Source: Methylococcaceae bacterium (GTDB lineage: Bacteria > Pseudomonadota > Gammaproteobacteria > Methylococcales > Methylomonadaceae). From it: DNA of 63,307 bases. Location of the stretch: contig SXIP01000183.1 in the NCBI GenBank assembly GCA_005772825.1, forward strand, positions 1-63,307. The letters run 5' to 3'. The notes under the pieces were generated by a model that ran no database searches, was not told where the DNA came from, and saw only the letters and a program-made list of their open reading frames with translations. The number at the start of each line of letters is the position of its first letter. The stretch's first letter is position 1. Shown one piece after another: positions 7,731 through 16,978 of this stretch. The position numbers and the translations under genes were made by a program.

Positions 7731-9527
7731 ATGAACCAGACATATGTTAGGATCGAACAGCCGAAACGGAAATTACTCGATCTTGAGTTGATTCCTACCC
7801 CGCTGGTTGCAGATAAGGAACGCAAACCGATCAAAATTCTGCCGCTTGACGATTTTAACCGCCCGAATGGCTTGATGGTCATCTGGCGTTTTTTACTGTT
7901 CGGTTTGCATATCTTGGGGCTGCGGCTGCGTGGCGTACAGGATAATATGAGCTTGGCCAAAGATGCGCGCGAGCTGTTTCAGGGCCTGGGCGGATTATGG
8001 ATCAAGCTGGGGCAATTGTTGTCACTGCGTACCGATTATTTTTCGGATGAAATGTGCAGCGAATTATCACACTTATTGTTCGCCAATAACGGTTTTCCCG
8101 GTGCTGATGCGCGCTTGATAATTGAGCGCGAATTAGGTTGTCCTCTTGATCAAATATTTTCCGAGTTCGACGAAAACCCGATAGCCGCCGCTTCCATTGC
8201 CCAGGTTCATCGGGCAGTTTTACGCAAAGAAAATATTCCTGTTGTTATCAAGTTACTCCGGCCCAATGTCGTGCAGGATTTTCGCCGCGACATGTCTTTG
8301 CTGCGTTCGATTGTCAACGTACTTGAATTCCTGATGCCGGTGGGGCATTTGAGATTGCATGACGGTTTAAATGAACTTGACGCATTGTTGGAAGAGGAGC
8401 TGAATTACGCCATTGAAGCGTCTAACAGCCGTATTTTGCGTAAGTCCCTGCTGCGTCACGATGTCTATGTTCCTTATGTCTTTCGCAACTACTGTACCGA
8501 AAAGATGCTGGTCATGGAGGAAATATCCGGCGTATTGATGGGCGATGCGATCACTGTAAAAAATACCGATCCGGAACGATTCCAGGCATGGTGCAAGGAA
8601 AATGGCGTGGATCCGAAAAAAGTGGCGACCCAATTATTTTTGTCCAATATGCGCCAAATTATGGAAGACAATCTGTTTCACGGCGATATGCACCCCGGTA
8701 ATATTATATTATTGCGTAACAATCGCTACGCCTTGATCGATTTCGGCACGATCGGCACCCTGGATACCAATTACCTGCATATCCATCTCGGCATGCTAAA
8801 GGCGCTTAGCGAGCGTCAATACGACAAAGCGGCCAATTTATGCCTGCATTTATGTTCCGAGTTTCCCACCAGCGATATAGACATCATTCGTATGGAACTT
8901 GTAAAAGTATTAAAGCTTTGGCAAGCCCGTAGTGAATTTAAAAGCTTGTCCTATCATGACCGTTCCATTAACGGTTCCACCAAACTGATTGGTCGCGTCT
9001 TTACCCAGTTTCGATTACAAGTCAATTGGACAGCGTTGCGGATGGGGCGAACCTGGGGAACATTGGATGCTTCCTTGGCTACTTTCCACCCCAATATGAA
9101 CCATACCCGTTTATTCAACCGCTATTTGAAAGAAGCGGAAAACCGGCAGGAAAAAAACAAACTGAAATTGTTGCGTAAAAACCTAATCGATTTAGTCGAG
9201 ACAACCAAACAATACCAGGTGTTATTGGAACCGGTTCTGCAACGGACGACCATTAGTTATAAACAAAAATTGAATAAATTCAATTTAGTGATGGCCGCCA
9301 TCATGCGTTATGTTTCTATCGCCACCATCATCGGGATCATTTTTGTCATCAATGCTTTTATCGATCAGCATTATTTCGACATGGACAGTTCATTTATGGG
9401 GCGTCTCGTTGATGACTTCCCGCTTTTGGATAGGGAGTGGTTTTTGATTTTACTTATCGGTTTGACTTTGCCCATATTTCTGTTGCGGCGGCTCATTAAA
9501 ATCGTCAGTTCATCCTATTTACGCTAG
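7731..9527 (+). CDS. UbiB/ABC1/ADCK-family atypical kinase
   Basis: A 598-residue protein of the ABC1/UbiB atypical kinase family. In order it shows IKLGQLLSLRTDYF (the KxGQ motif), AAASIAQVH (alanine-rich loop), VVIKLLRP (ATP lysine), LLEEELNYAIEA, HGDMHPGNI (catalytic loop) and LIDFGTIG (DFG). Two hydrophobic segments close the C-terminus (about residues 525-545 and 572-592), anchoring it in the membrane. Relatives support ubiquinone synthesis, probably as ATPases handling hydrophobic intermediates. It starts at ATG 7731 (a TTG precedes it) and is followed after only six bases by the PfaD gene, so it is the first gene of the tailoring operon. A role in handling a lipophilic polyketide intermediate is inference; a housekeeping ubiB is the alternative, argued against by the position. 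Confidence 0.88.
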   Translation: MNQTYVRIEQPKRKLLDLELIPTPLVADKERKPIKILPLDDFNRPNGLMVIWRFLLFGLHILGLRLRGVQDNMSLAKDARELFQGLGGLWIKLGQLLSLRTDYFSDEMCSELSHLLFANNGFPGADARLIIERELGCPLDQIFSEFDENPIAAASIAQVHRAVLRKENIPVVIKLLRPNVVQDFRRDMSLLRSIVNVLEFLMPVGHLRLHDGLNELDALLEEELNYAIEASNSRILRKSLLRHDVYVPYVFRNYCTEKMLVMEEISGVLMGDAITVKNTDPERFQAWCKENGVDPKKVATQLFLSNMRQIMEDNLFHGDMHPGNIILLRNNRYALIDFGTIGTLDTNYLHIHLGMLKALSERQYDKAANLCLHLCSEFPTSDIDIIRMELVKVLKLWQARSEFKSLSYHDRSINGSTKLIGRVFTQFRLQVNWTALRMGRTWGTLDASLATFHPNMNHTRLFNRYLKEAENRQEKNKLKLLRKNLIDLVETTKQYQVLLEPVLQRTTISYKQKLNKFNLVMAAIMRYVSIATIIGIIFVINAFIDQHYFDMDSSFMGRLVDDFPLLDREWFLILLIGLTLPIFLLRRLIKIVSSSYLR

Positions 9528-9533
9528 GTCGTC

Positions 9534-10886
9534 ATGCCTATATCCCGTGAAAACCTGGGCAGTGCGGAGTTTTTATTCGATTACGGCGCAGGCGCTGCCT
9601 ATGTGCTTGGGGGCATGGTCAAGGGAATATCTTCCGTTCAATTAGTGCGTATCGCGGCACGGGCAGGTTATCTGGCGTTTTTCGGCGCAGGTGGACTGAA
9701 GTTGGATGTAGTTAGGGAAGCGGTGCTTGCCTTGGCGTCCGATCCCGGCCATGCCGCGCCCTGGGGTGTCAATTTTCTGCATAATCCCTTGATTCCCTTG
9801 CAAGAAGACGCATTAGTCGATATTTTGCTTGCGGGCGGTGTCCGGCGTATTGAAGCCTCGGCATTTGTGCAAATCACTCCCGCTTTAGTACGCTATCGAT
9901 TGACCGGCCTGGGTTTTGACGATGCAGGCAAACCATTGCCGCGCCAACGAATATTGGCTAAAGTTTCTCACCCGGAAATCGGCCGTCTTTTCATGTCGCC
10001 TCCGCCGGACCAATTAGTGTCGGCATTACTCCATTCCGGACGCTTGACGGCGGCTGAAGCGGCGGCGGCGTGTAAAATTCCGCTGGCGGATGATGTTTGT
10101 GTCGAAGCGGATTCGGGAGGCCATACCGATAGGCGGCCCTCGTTCGCATTGATTCCGGCGTTCGTGCGCTTGCGTAACGAAATGGCGAAACAATATCCCG
10201 ATCTGCCGAAAGTCCGCGTAGGCGCCGCAGGAGGGATTGGTTCACCGGAAGCGGTGGCGGCAGCGTTGATGTTGGGTGCTGACTTTGTCATGACGGGATC
10301 GATCAATCAATGTACGCCGGAAGCCGGTACCAGCGACGTCGTTAAAGATATGCTGGCCGCCGCCGAGCCTCAGGATTTTGATATGGCTCCAGCGGGTGAC
10401 TTGTTTGAAATCGGCGCCAAGGTGCAGGTATTGAAACGCGGTACGATGTTCGCCGCGCGAGCCAACCGATTGTACGACATTTACCGGACCCATGCCGCGA
10501 TTGAAGAGGTGCCGCCGGCAGTGTTGTCAGAACTGGAAAATCGTGTGTTCGGTCGAACCATTGCCGACGTTTGGCAGGAGACCGAAGCCTACTATCGTCA
10601 GGCGGCGCCGCGGCAACTGGAACGTTTGAGTCCCAAACAACGCATGGCCATGATTTTCCGCTGGTATTTCATACATTCCCAACGCTTGGCTCAACAAGGC
10701 ATGATCGGGCAGCGGGCTAATTTTCAAATCCATTGCGGTCCCGCGATGGCTGCCTGCAACCGTTGGTTGGCGGGCTCGTCTTTAGAAGATTGGCGGTTTC
10801 GGCACGTTGATGTCTTGGCTGATCGCTTGCTTGCCGAGGCCGCACAAGTATTGGAACAGCGCTATGCTGATTTCGGCATGCGGTGA
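9534..10886 (+). CDS. Trans-acting enoylreductase, PfaD family
   Basis: A 450-residue flavin-dependent enoylreductase related to nitronate monooxygenases and to PfaD of polyunsaturated fatty acid synthases. In trans-AT pathways it reduces double bonds at modules lacking a working ER. Family features are FFGAGGLKLD near the N-terminus, WGVNFLHNP, EADSGGHTDRRP, the flavin-phosphate region VGAAGGIGSPEAV, and GADFVMTGSINQCTPEAG. It is a single domain of the usual length, not fused to an acyltransferase as in some pathways. It lies six bases after the kinase gene and 25 bases before the first P450. It coexists with a cis enoylreductase in PKS-B and with a dienoyl-reductase-like SDR. Confidence 0.92.
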   Translation: MPISRENLGSAEFLFDYGAGAAYVLGGMVKGISSVQLVRIAARAGYLAFFGAGGLKLDVVREAVLALASDPGHAAPWGVNFLHNPLIPLQEDALVDILLAGGVRRIEASAFVQITPALVRYRLTGLGFDDAGKPLPRQRILAKVSHPEIGRLFMSPPPDQLVSALLHSGRLTAAEAAAACKIPLADDVCVEADSGGHTDRRPSFALIPAFVRLRNEMAKQYPDLPKVRVGAAGGIGSPEAVAAALMLGADFVMTGSINQCTPEAGTSDVVKDMLAAAEPQDFDMAPAGDLFEIGAKVQVLKRGTMFAARANRLYDIYRTHAAIEEVPPAVLSELENRVFGRTIADVWQETEAYYRQAAPRQLERLSPKQRMAMIFRWYFIHSQRLAQQGMIGQRANFQIHCGPAMAACNRWLAGSSLEDWRFRHVDVLADRLLAEAAQVLEQRYADFGMR

Positions 10887-10911
10887 TCTTTTTTCAACGG
10901 AGATTTTATTG

Positions 10912-12228
10912 ATGTCGTCATCCACCTTACCACCCGGTTACCAACTGCAATTTTGGCAACCTTTAGCGTACGTGCAATCGCCTTATCGGTTTTTCCGTAA
11001 GGCCCATGAACGCTTTGGCGACCCTTTTCTGGTTAAAACCACGGCGCCGACAGTTGTGACAGCGAATCCGGATAGCATCCGTCAGATTTTTACCGCACCC
11101 CCAGAAACCTATCATGTACGTTTGCCGAAAAGCCAACAGCGGGTTTTGGGGCGTCACGGACTGAGCGGATTAGACGGTAGCGCGCACCGCCAGACCCGCA
11201 AATTGATTTCACCCTGTTTCCACGGCGAGGCCTTGCGGCATTTGGGTGGGATGATGCATGAAACCGCTGTGGAGGCGCTGGCCGGCTGGCGCGACGGCGA
11301 AAGCCGGGAAGCTTTGGATGTTATGCGGGATATTGGTCTGGACGTTATTCTCAAAACCATTTTCGGAGTTGCATGCCGGGAGCGTCTTGTCGTGTTCCGG
11401 GCTGCTGTTCTGGATTTTGCCGCCGCGTTTGGCAACCCGGCGTTTTTGTGTAGCGCTTTGCTCGGCATAGACCGTGATAATTGGCCGCCAAACCGCCGCA
11501 TGGATGTCGCCCGGCAAAAGTTGTCCGATCTTATTGTTGAAAATATAGCAGAACGCCGGGGTCGGAGCGCCGAACGGGCAGACATTCTCAGTCGCCTGAT
11601 GGAAGCTCGCTTCGACGACGGCAGTGGCTTCAGCGATGCGGCTCTCGTGGATAATCTCATCACTAATCTTATTGCTGGGCATGAAACCAGTGCGCTCTCG
11701 CTGACCTGGGCCTTTGCCTGGTTGGGTCGACATGCTGATGTTGCGGAGCGCTTGCAGCAGGAAATTGACGGTTTAAGCCGGGATGACGATATCAACGCCA
11801 TTTTGGCCTTGCCGTATTTGGATGCGGTAGTCAAAGAATGTCTGAGACTGTACCCGGCTGTTCCCGAGGTGGTCAGGATGCTGGCTAAGCCGATGACTTT
11901 GGCAGGATACGAGCTGCCGGCCGGAATCAATGTGGCGGCCTCTTCGGCAATTTTGCACATGAACCCGGAGCTTTATCCGAATCCCGAACGATTTAACCCG
12001 GAACGTTTTCTGGAAAGAAGCTACGGAGGCTTCGAGTTCATTCCCTTTGGCGGCGGTGACCGGATTTGTATCGGCAATCATTTTGGTGTGTTCGAAGTCA
12101 AGATTGTGCTGGCTACGTTATTATCGAGGGGACGCTTCACCTTATTGGATAAGGAAACCATCAAGGTGAAGCGGCGAGGGTTTCTGATGGGACCCGCTCA
12201 GGTCCGGCTCAGTTACCGGGCAAAATAG
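10912..12228 (+). CDS. Cytochrome P450 (first of a tandem pair)
   Basis: A 438-residue soluble-type P450 with a complete motif set. The oxygen-activating I-helix is LIAGHETSALSL with the normal acid-alcohol pair Glu258-Thr259, the ExxR motif is in KECLRLYPAVPE, and the haem-binding loop is FGGGDRICIGNH with Cys386. It should hydroxylate or epoxidise its substrate with electrons from partners not encoded nearby. ATG 10912 is chosen because agcggag-like acggag at 10897-10902 precedes it and the proline-rich LPPGYQLQFW start matches its paralogue. The frame is open further upstream, inside the PfaD gene. It is the active-looking partner of the duplicated pair and probably a post-PKS tailoring enzyme. 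Confidence 0.93.
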   Translation: MSSSTLPPGYQLQFWQPLAYVQSPYRFFRKAHERFGDPFLVKTTAPTVVTANPDSIRQIFTAPPETYHVRLPKSQQRVLGRHGLSGLDGSAHRQTRKLISPCFHGEALRHLGGMMHETAVEALAGWRDGESREALDVMRDIGLDVILKTIFGVACRERLVVFRAAVLDFAAAFGNPAFLCSALLGIDRDNWPPNRRMDVARQKLSDLIVENIAERRGRSAERADILSRLMEARFDDGSGFSDAALVDNLITNLIAGHETSALSLTWAFAWLGRHADVAERLQQEIDGLSRDDDINAILALPYLDAVVKECLRLYPAVPEVVRMLAKPMTLAGYELPAGINVAASSAILHMNPELYPNPERFNPERFLERSYGGFEFIPFGGGDRICIGNHFGVFEVKIVLATLLSRGRFTLLDKETIKVKRRGFLMGPAQVRLSYRAK

Positions 12229-12279
12229 TGAATATGATTTTCCAGACAAATCTATTACCCTTTTTGATAAGGAATTGCT

Positions 12280-13599
12280 ATGAATGATTTATCGTGTTTA
12301 CCGCCGGGACCGAAGTGGGGTTTTTGGCAACCGCTGGCCTATGCCCAGTCGGCGTATCATTTTTTGCCGAAGGTTCATGCTCGCTACGGTGATCCATTCA
12401 CCGTTCATTTTTCCTTGCCGACCGTTGTAACGGGTCATCCTGACGGTATACGTCAAATATTTACCGCTCCGGTCGATACGTTTTGCGTTTTGATACCGAT
12501 GAGTATACGCAGGGTGCTTGGCGAACAGGATCTTCGCGCCATCGGAGGCGAAGCTCATCGGCGGCCACGCAAACTGATTGCACCGGGATTCCAGAAGACG
12601 GCTCTGGACGACATCGGTCTTATGATCCACGAATCTACCGTTCAGGCACTAAAAAATTGGCGGGACGGCGACACCATAGATATCAACAATGCCTTACAAG
12701 ATATAACGCTGGAGGTGATATTAAAGACCGTATTTGGCGTCGACGGACGTGCCGATTTTGAACCTTTTCGTTTGGCGGTTAAAAATCTGGCGGCCAGTTG
12801 GGGTAATCCGAGTTATATGCTGAGTGCCGCTTTACGCATCGATTCCGATGAATGGCCGCCGAATCGGCGGGTGAATATTGCGCGGCGCAAATTAGCGGAT
12901 CTATTGTTGGATGATATTAAAAAGCGCCGAACTCGGGAAGAGCAACGCGGCGATATACTCAGTCGTTTGATGGAGGCTCGTTTCGAAGACGGCGGTGGTT
13001 TCAGCGACGAAGATCTGGTGGACAGTCTGTTGACCAATTTACTGGCCGGGCTTACCGGAACGGCTTTGCTGATGACCTGGCTGTTTGCCTGGATGGGCAG
13101 GCATGAGCATGTGGCGGAACGCATACAGCAAGAAATAGATGGACTGGATCGGGACGACGACATCGACGCAATACAGGCGTTGCCTTATCTGGACGCTGCG
13201 TTCAGGGAATGCCTTCGTTTATATCCGCAAGTACCCTTAGTCATGCGAGGCCTCGCTAAACCCCTTCAAGTGCGCGGTTACGAATTACCTGCCGGCATCA
13301 ATATCGCTGCTTGTTCGGCAGTACTGCATATGGACCCCGACATTTATCCCCAGCCGGAGCTTTTTAACCCGGATCGCTTCCTGGAAAGAAATTATAACGG
13401 CTTTGAGTATATTCCCTTTGGAGGCGGCTATAAGATGTGTGTCGGTAATCATCTTTCGATGCTGCAGGTTAAGGTGATGTTGGCGGTATTACTATCTCGG
13501 GGACGTTTTAGCCAATTGGATAAAGGCCCCCTGAAAGTGAAATATCTTGGTTTGTTGATGGGACCTGCCGATGTGAGAGCGTGTTTTAATGCCAAATGA
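12280..13599 (+). CDS. Cytochrome P450 with altered I-helix (second of the pair)
   Basis: A 439-residue paralogue of the preceding P450, colinear along its length and sharing blocks such as FGDPF/YGDPF, NWPPNRR/EWPPNRR and GRHxxVAER. The ExxR motif (RECLRLYPQVPL) and haem loop (FGGGYKMCVGNH, Cys387) are intact. The oxygen-activating motif reads LLAGLTGTALLM: relative to its neighbour, Glu is replaced by Thr259 and the conserved Thr by Gly260, with no gap in the alignment. Loss of the acid-alcohol pair is known in P450s that do unusual chemistry or rely on the substrate for proton delivery. It may therefore catalyse something other than plain hydroxylation, or be decaying, though the rest of the gene is well kept. 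It starts 51 bp after its neighbour. Confidence 0.92.
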   Translation: MNDLSCLPPGPKWGFWQPLAYAQSAYHFLPKVHARYGDPFTVHFSLPTVVTGHPDGIRQIFTAPVDTFCVLIPMSIRRVLGEQDLRAIGGEAHRRPRKLIAPGFQKTALDDIGLMIHESTVQALKNWRDGDTIDINNALQDITLEVILKTVFGVDGRADFEPFRLAVKNLAASWGNPSYMLSAALRIDSDEWPPNRRVNIARRKLADLLLDDIKKRRTREEQRGDILSRLMEARFEDGGGFSDEDLVDSLLTNLLAGLTGTALLMTWLFAWMGRHEHVAERIQQEIDGLDRDDDIDAIQALPYLDAAFRECLRLYPQVPLVMRGLAKPLQVRGYELPAGINIAACSAVLHMDPDIYPQPELFNPDRFLERNYNGFEYIPFGGGYKMCVGNHLSMLQVKVMLAVLLSRGRFSQLDKGPLKVKYLGLLMGPADVRACFNAK

Positions 13600-13668
13600 T
13601 TGCAATGGTTTCTGTAGATCATTATTCATGATTTGCGCATTTTGTATTCTTTTTGAGTAACTGGTAAC

Positions 13669-14940
13669 GTGTCTAGGCAACAAACCAAAGTACGGATTAG
13701 CGGCCTTGGCTATGTTGGCGCGGCAGGTAACTGTGTTGCCGAATTGCAGGCCAGTTTGCGTTCAGGATGCAGTGCGATCCGTCCTTTGACGCCTGAACGG
13801 CGTCCGCATCCGCAACTTCAGTTAGCGGCTTTGCTGGCGACTGATTGGGATTGGCGCACCACGGAGATTGCCCGTAGTCTGGATTCAGCGAAAATGGCGT
13901 TGGCGGAAAAGCTGTTACGGGGCGAGAATAGTCCTTTGCAAGCCGATGCGTTGGCGGTGCTTGAAGCGACAGCTGAGAAAACCTTTGTGCCCGAGCGTCT
14001 GGGTTTGGTGGTCGGCGGCAGCAATCTTGCCCATCCGATGTTGGTGACGGAATTGCTTCGTTATCAGCGCAATCCGGCTTATGTCAATCCAAGACTGGCT
14101 TTTCAGGCTCTGGACACTCATGTGGCGGCGACATTGGCGGCATTGGTGGATGCCCAAGGCCCGGTATTGAACGTTGCGGCAGCTGCAGCCAGCGCCGCGG
14201 TGGCTGTTGTCAGCGGTCTGGATTTGATCCGCGCGGGGCGCTGCGACCAGTGTTTGGTGGTTGGGGCGATGCAACGTTTGTCACCGTTGGACTGGCAGGC
14301 TTTGGCGGCTTTGGGGGCGCTGAATACATCGACTGTCCCTTCGCTGCCATTTTTTAGCGATGGCGGTGGTTTCACGCCCGGCGAAGGTGCGGTTTGCATT
14401 CTTCTGGAACGGGTTGACGATGACGGTCAGTATGGCTATGCGGAATTGGCCGGCGGGGCATTTGTTTCCGCAGCCAATCCATTGCCGGATGCCAGTAGCG
14501 GCCATGAAATACGGGCAATGAAACTGGCGTTGGCCGATGCGCAAATGATGGTGGATGCTCCCGATTTGATTGTCGCTCACGCCACCGGTACGGCGCAAGG
14601 CGATAAAGCCGAGCTTGCCGCCATCGCCGCGGTTTGCGCCAACGGTCGGCAACCGCCTTGGCTGTCGACGCCAAAGGCCGTTACCGGGCATTGCCTGGGC
14701 GCTTCGGGAGGAGTGGGTTTGCTGGCCGCGCTATTGATGCTGCAAGAACAGTGCGTTTATCCCGTGTCCACGGCAGCGACCGACGCCCGCTTGCCGCCGA
14801 CGGGGCGCTTTGCATTCGGACAGGCGATTGCCGCGCCTTTAGCGACTGTTATGGTCAATGCCTTTGGCTTCGGGGGCTTCAATGCGGCGTTGATGGTTCG
14901 CAATTTACCCGCTAATACTGATAATGCAGGAAGGTTATGA
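13669..14940 (+). CDS. Decarboxylating ketosynthase of the beta-branching (HMGS) cassette
   Basis: A 423-residue free-standing ketosynthase-like protein. In HMG-synthase cassettes this enzyme decarboxylates malonyl bound to the donor ACP, giving acetyl-ACP. Aligned without gaps to the PKS-B ketosynthases (GPVLNVAAAAASAAVAV against GPALAIDTACSSSLVAV), the nucleophilic Cys is Ala173. The two decarboxylation histidines are kept: His304 in HATGTAQGD and His341 in VTGHCLGASGG. That pattern makes it unable to condense but able to decarboxylate. Most described cassette members carry Ser at the Cys position, so Ala is a variation. The start is GTG 13669. It is the first gene of the cassette, and its stop overlaps the HMG synthase start as ATGA. 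Confidence 0.88.
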   Translation: MSRQQTKVRISGLGYVGAAGNCVAELQASLRSGCSAIRPLTPERRPHPQLQLAALLATDWDWRTTEIARSLDSAKMALAEKLLRGENSPLQADALAVLEATAEKTFVPERLGLVVGGSNLAHPMLVTELLRYQRNPAYVNPRLAFQALDTHVAATLAALVDAQGPVLNVAAAAASAAVAVVSGLDLIRAGRCDQCLVVGAMQRLSPLDWQALAALGALNTSTVPSLPFFSDGGGFTPGEGAVCILLERVDDDGQYGYAELAGGAFVSAANPLPDASSGHEIRAMKLALADAQMMVDAPDLIVAHATGTAQGDKAELAAIAAVCANGRQPPWLSTPKAVTGHCLGASGGVGLLAALLMLQEQCVYPVSTAATDARLPPTGRFAFGQAIAAPLATVMVNAFGFGGFNAALMVRNLPANTDNAGRL

Positions 14941-16187
14941 CGACAGACATGGGACTTATAAAGCTGGGTATCGAAAAACTGGGTTTCTATGGTGGTCGGG
15001 CTTTTATCGATATCGCCGATCTTGCCGACTTGCGGCGTCTTGATCCGCTACGTATGGCGAATCTGCTGATCCGGCGCAAGACCATGAATTTTCCTTGGGA
15101 AGATCCGGTGTCCTTTGCCGTCAATGCCGCGCGTCCAATACTGCGTCCCATGAGCGCCGGGCAACGCGCGCGGATTAGCCACGTTATAGTTGCCAGTGAA
15201 TCGGGTATTGATTTTGGCAAATCGCTAGCCACCTGGATTCATGAACTGTTGGAATTGCCGAAGCGAGCGCGGCTGTTTGAAATCAAGCAAGCGTGCTACG
15301 GCGGCACTGCTGCTGTACAAACGGCGTTGGCTTTATTGGCGCGGGACGGCGACACGGACGCTAAAGCCTTGGTAATATGCACAGACCTGGCGCGTCCGGT
15401 GCCGCATTCTTACGCTGAACCTACTCAAGGCGGCGGCGCTATTGCGATGCTGCTGGGTTATGAACCGTCCATTCTGGCGATAGAGCAGGGCGCTTATGGC
15501 GTTCACGGCTACCATGTTATGGATGCCTGCCGACCTGACCAAGATCAGGAAACCGGGGATGCCGAGCTGTCGGTACTGACTTACATCGATTGTTTGCAGC
15601 ACAGTTTTGCCGATTATCAAGCGCGGGTTGGGGCGGTCGATTTCCGCACACATTTTGATTACCTGGCTTTTCATACGCCGTTTGGCGGCATGGTCAAAGG
15701 GGCGCATCGTACTTTGAGCCGTCGGCTATACCAAGGGGGCGGAGCGGAAATCGAGGCGGATTTCCATCGCCGCCTGGCGCCTTCCCTGATGTATTGTCAG
15801 GAAGTGGGCAACATTTATTCGGGTACGGTATTCTTGGCCTTGGCTGGTATCGTCGCGTCCGCAGAGTTTGACCGCCGTAGTCGTATCGGTCTTTTTTCTT
15901 ATGGGGCCGGTTGTGCATCGGAGTTTTTCAGTGGCTGGTTAGGTGCCGATGCACAAAGCGCTCTGGCTGAAAGCGGCCTGGAAGATCAGCTACACTCTAG
16001 ATACCGTTTGACTATGCCGGATTACGAACGGGTGCTTAACGCAAATCGTCGGTCCCATTTCGGTGTCAGGGATGTGCAGGTCGAACCGGGAGACTTGGCG
16101 GATTTATACCGGACAATTTTCGCAGGGCAGGGCATTTGCGTCTGGAAGGGTATACGTCACTATGCACGGGAGTATTGCGATTCATGA
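14937..16187 (+). CDS. HMG-CoA-synthase-like enzyme for polyketide beta-branching
   Basis: A 416-residue HMG-synthase homologue. In trans-AT pathways it adds the acetyl carbanion from a donor ACP to the beta-ketone of a chain held on a synthase ACP, giving an HMG-like branch. The catalytic triad is visible: Glu88 in ASESGIDFG, Cys120 in KQACYGGTA and His246 in FHTPFGGMVKG. ATGA overlaps tie it to the decarboxylating ketosynthase before it and the ECH1 gene after it. That context, not a mevalonate pathway, fixes the role. The probable acceptor is the third module of PKS-B, and the probable donor is the carrier fused to the end of PKS-B. Confidence 0.94.
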   Translation: MTTDMGLIKLGIEKLGFYGGRAFIDIADLADLRRLDPLRMANLLIRRKTMNFPWEDPVSFAVNAARPILRPMSAGQRARISHVIVASESGIDFGKSLATWIHELLELPKRARLFEIKQACYGGTAAVQTALALLARDGDTDAKALVICTDLARPVPHSYAEPTQGGGAIAMLLGYEPSILAIEQGAYGVHGYHVMDACRPDQDQETGDAELSVLTYIDCLQHSFADYQARVGAVDFRTHFDYLAFHTPFGGMVKGAHRTLSRRLYQGGGAEIEADFHRRLAPSLMYCQEVGNIYSGTVFLALAGIVASAEFDRRSRIGLFSYGAGCASEFFSGWLGADAQSALAESGLEDQLHSRYRLTMPDYERVLNANRRSHFGVRDVQVEPGDLADLYRTIFAGQGICVWKGIRHYAREYCDS

Positions 16188-16978
16188 ATCCAGAGACTGC
16201 CGTTAATCAAGCGCAGCCGGGACGGTGCCTGTCCGTGCGTCGCGAAGGCCGTTGCCTGCATGTTGTCTTGTGCAATCCCGAAGCGGGTAATCCGCTCAAT
16301 CGGCGTTTGATTGATGACTTGCATGCGGTCATGGATAGCGTCGAGCAAGATACCGAAATCAGCTTGATTGTGTTGGCGGCGCAAGGTGCAATTTTTTGTG
16401 ACGGTATGGATTTTGGCGAAGCGCTCGCGACAGCGGGCAATGCCGAACAGGCATTGCATCATGCCGTGCACCGTTTCCACGATTTGCTGGACCGGATGAC
16501 GCGCATACCGGTGATTGTCGCCAGCTTGGTTGAAGGGCGTGTCAATGCCGGTGGCATGGGATTGGTGGCGGCTTGTGATTTGGTGTTGGCATCTGAAACG
16601 GCGGATTTTGGCTTGTCTGAAGTGCTGTTTGGACTGCTGCCGGCCACGGTAACGCCTTTTCTGGTGCGGCGTGTCGGCTTTCAAGCTGTCTACCGCATGG
16701 CGTTGACCGCGCAACGCATGACGGCCAAACAGGCATTGGCCAGTGGGTTGGTCGACGAAATGACCGAACAGCCAACGGACAGCCTGCGGCGGTTGCGGAT
16801 TCGTGCCGACCGTTTACAGCGTCCTGCGGTTGCACGGATCAAGACCTTTTACGCAGATTTTGCCGCCATCGGCCCGGATTCGGCGCAAAGGGCCGAACGG
16901 GCGTTGGCGGCTTTGCTAAGCGACGGGCAAGTCGCCGCAACTATTAAAACGCTGTTATCGCCGGGGAATCCGTTATGA
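16184..16978 (+). CDS. Enoyl-CoA hydratase-like ECH1 (dehydration step of beta-branching)
   Basis: A 264-residue crotonase-fold protein that, by family and position, dehydrates the HMG-like intermediate to a 3-methylglutaconyl thioester on the synthase. Oxyanion-hole regions are CDGMDFGEALA and RVNAGGMGLVAACDLVLA, followed by FGLSEVLFGLLPATV, which is typical of ECH1 rather than ECH2. The start is ATG 16184, forming an ATGA overlap with the HMG synthase stop; an open frame continues upstream but would overlap that gene. The C-terminus overlaps the ECH2 start in the same way, so the whole cassette is translationally coupled. Confidence 0.92.
   Translation: MNPETAVNQAQPGRCLSVRREGRCLHVVLCNPEAGNPLNRRLIDDLHAVMDSVEQDTEISLIVLAAQGAIFCDGMDFGEALATAGNAEQALHHAVHRFHDLLDRMTRIPVIVASLVEGRVNAGGMGLVAACDLVLASETADFGLSEVLFGLLPATVTPFLVRRVGFQAVYRMALTAQRMTAKQALASGLVDEMTEQPTDSLRRLRIRADRLQRPAVARIKTFYADFAAIGPDSAQRAERALAALLSDGQVAATIKTLLSPGNPL

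Noticed and set aside
9534-10886. PfaD as part of a polyunsaturated fatty acid synthase
   Set aside because: No PfaA/B/C architecture is present; the PKS here is modular with KR, cMT and ER domains in separate modules.
11154-11960. 268-codon minus-strand frame over the first P450
   Set aside because: It is rich in Ser, Arg and Ala with no known motif, and the plus strand carries a complete P450. It is an antisense shadow.
14937-16187. HMG-CoA synthase of an isoprenoid mevalonate pathway
   Set aside because: It overlaps a decarboxylating KS and ECH1/ECH2, and no other mevalonate genes are present; the beta-branching role fits better.
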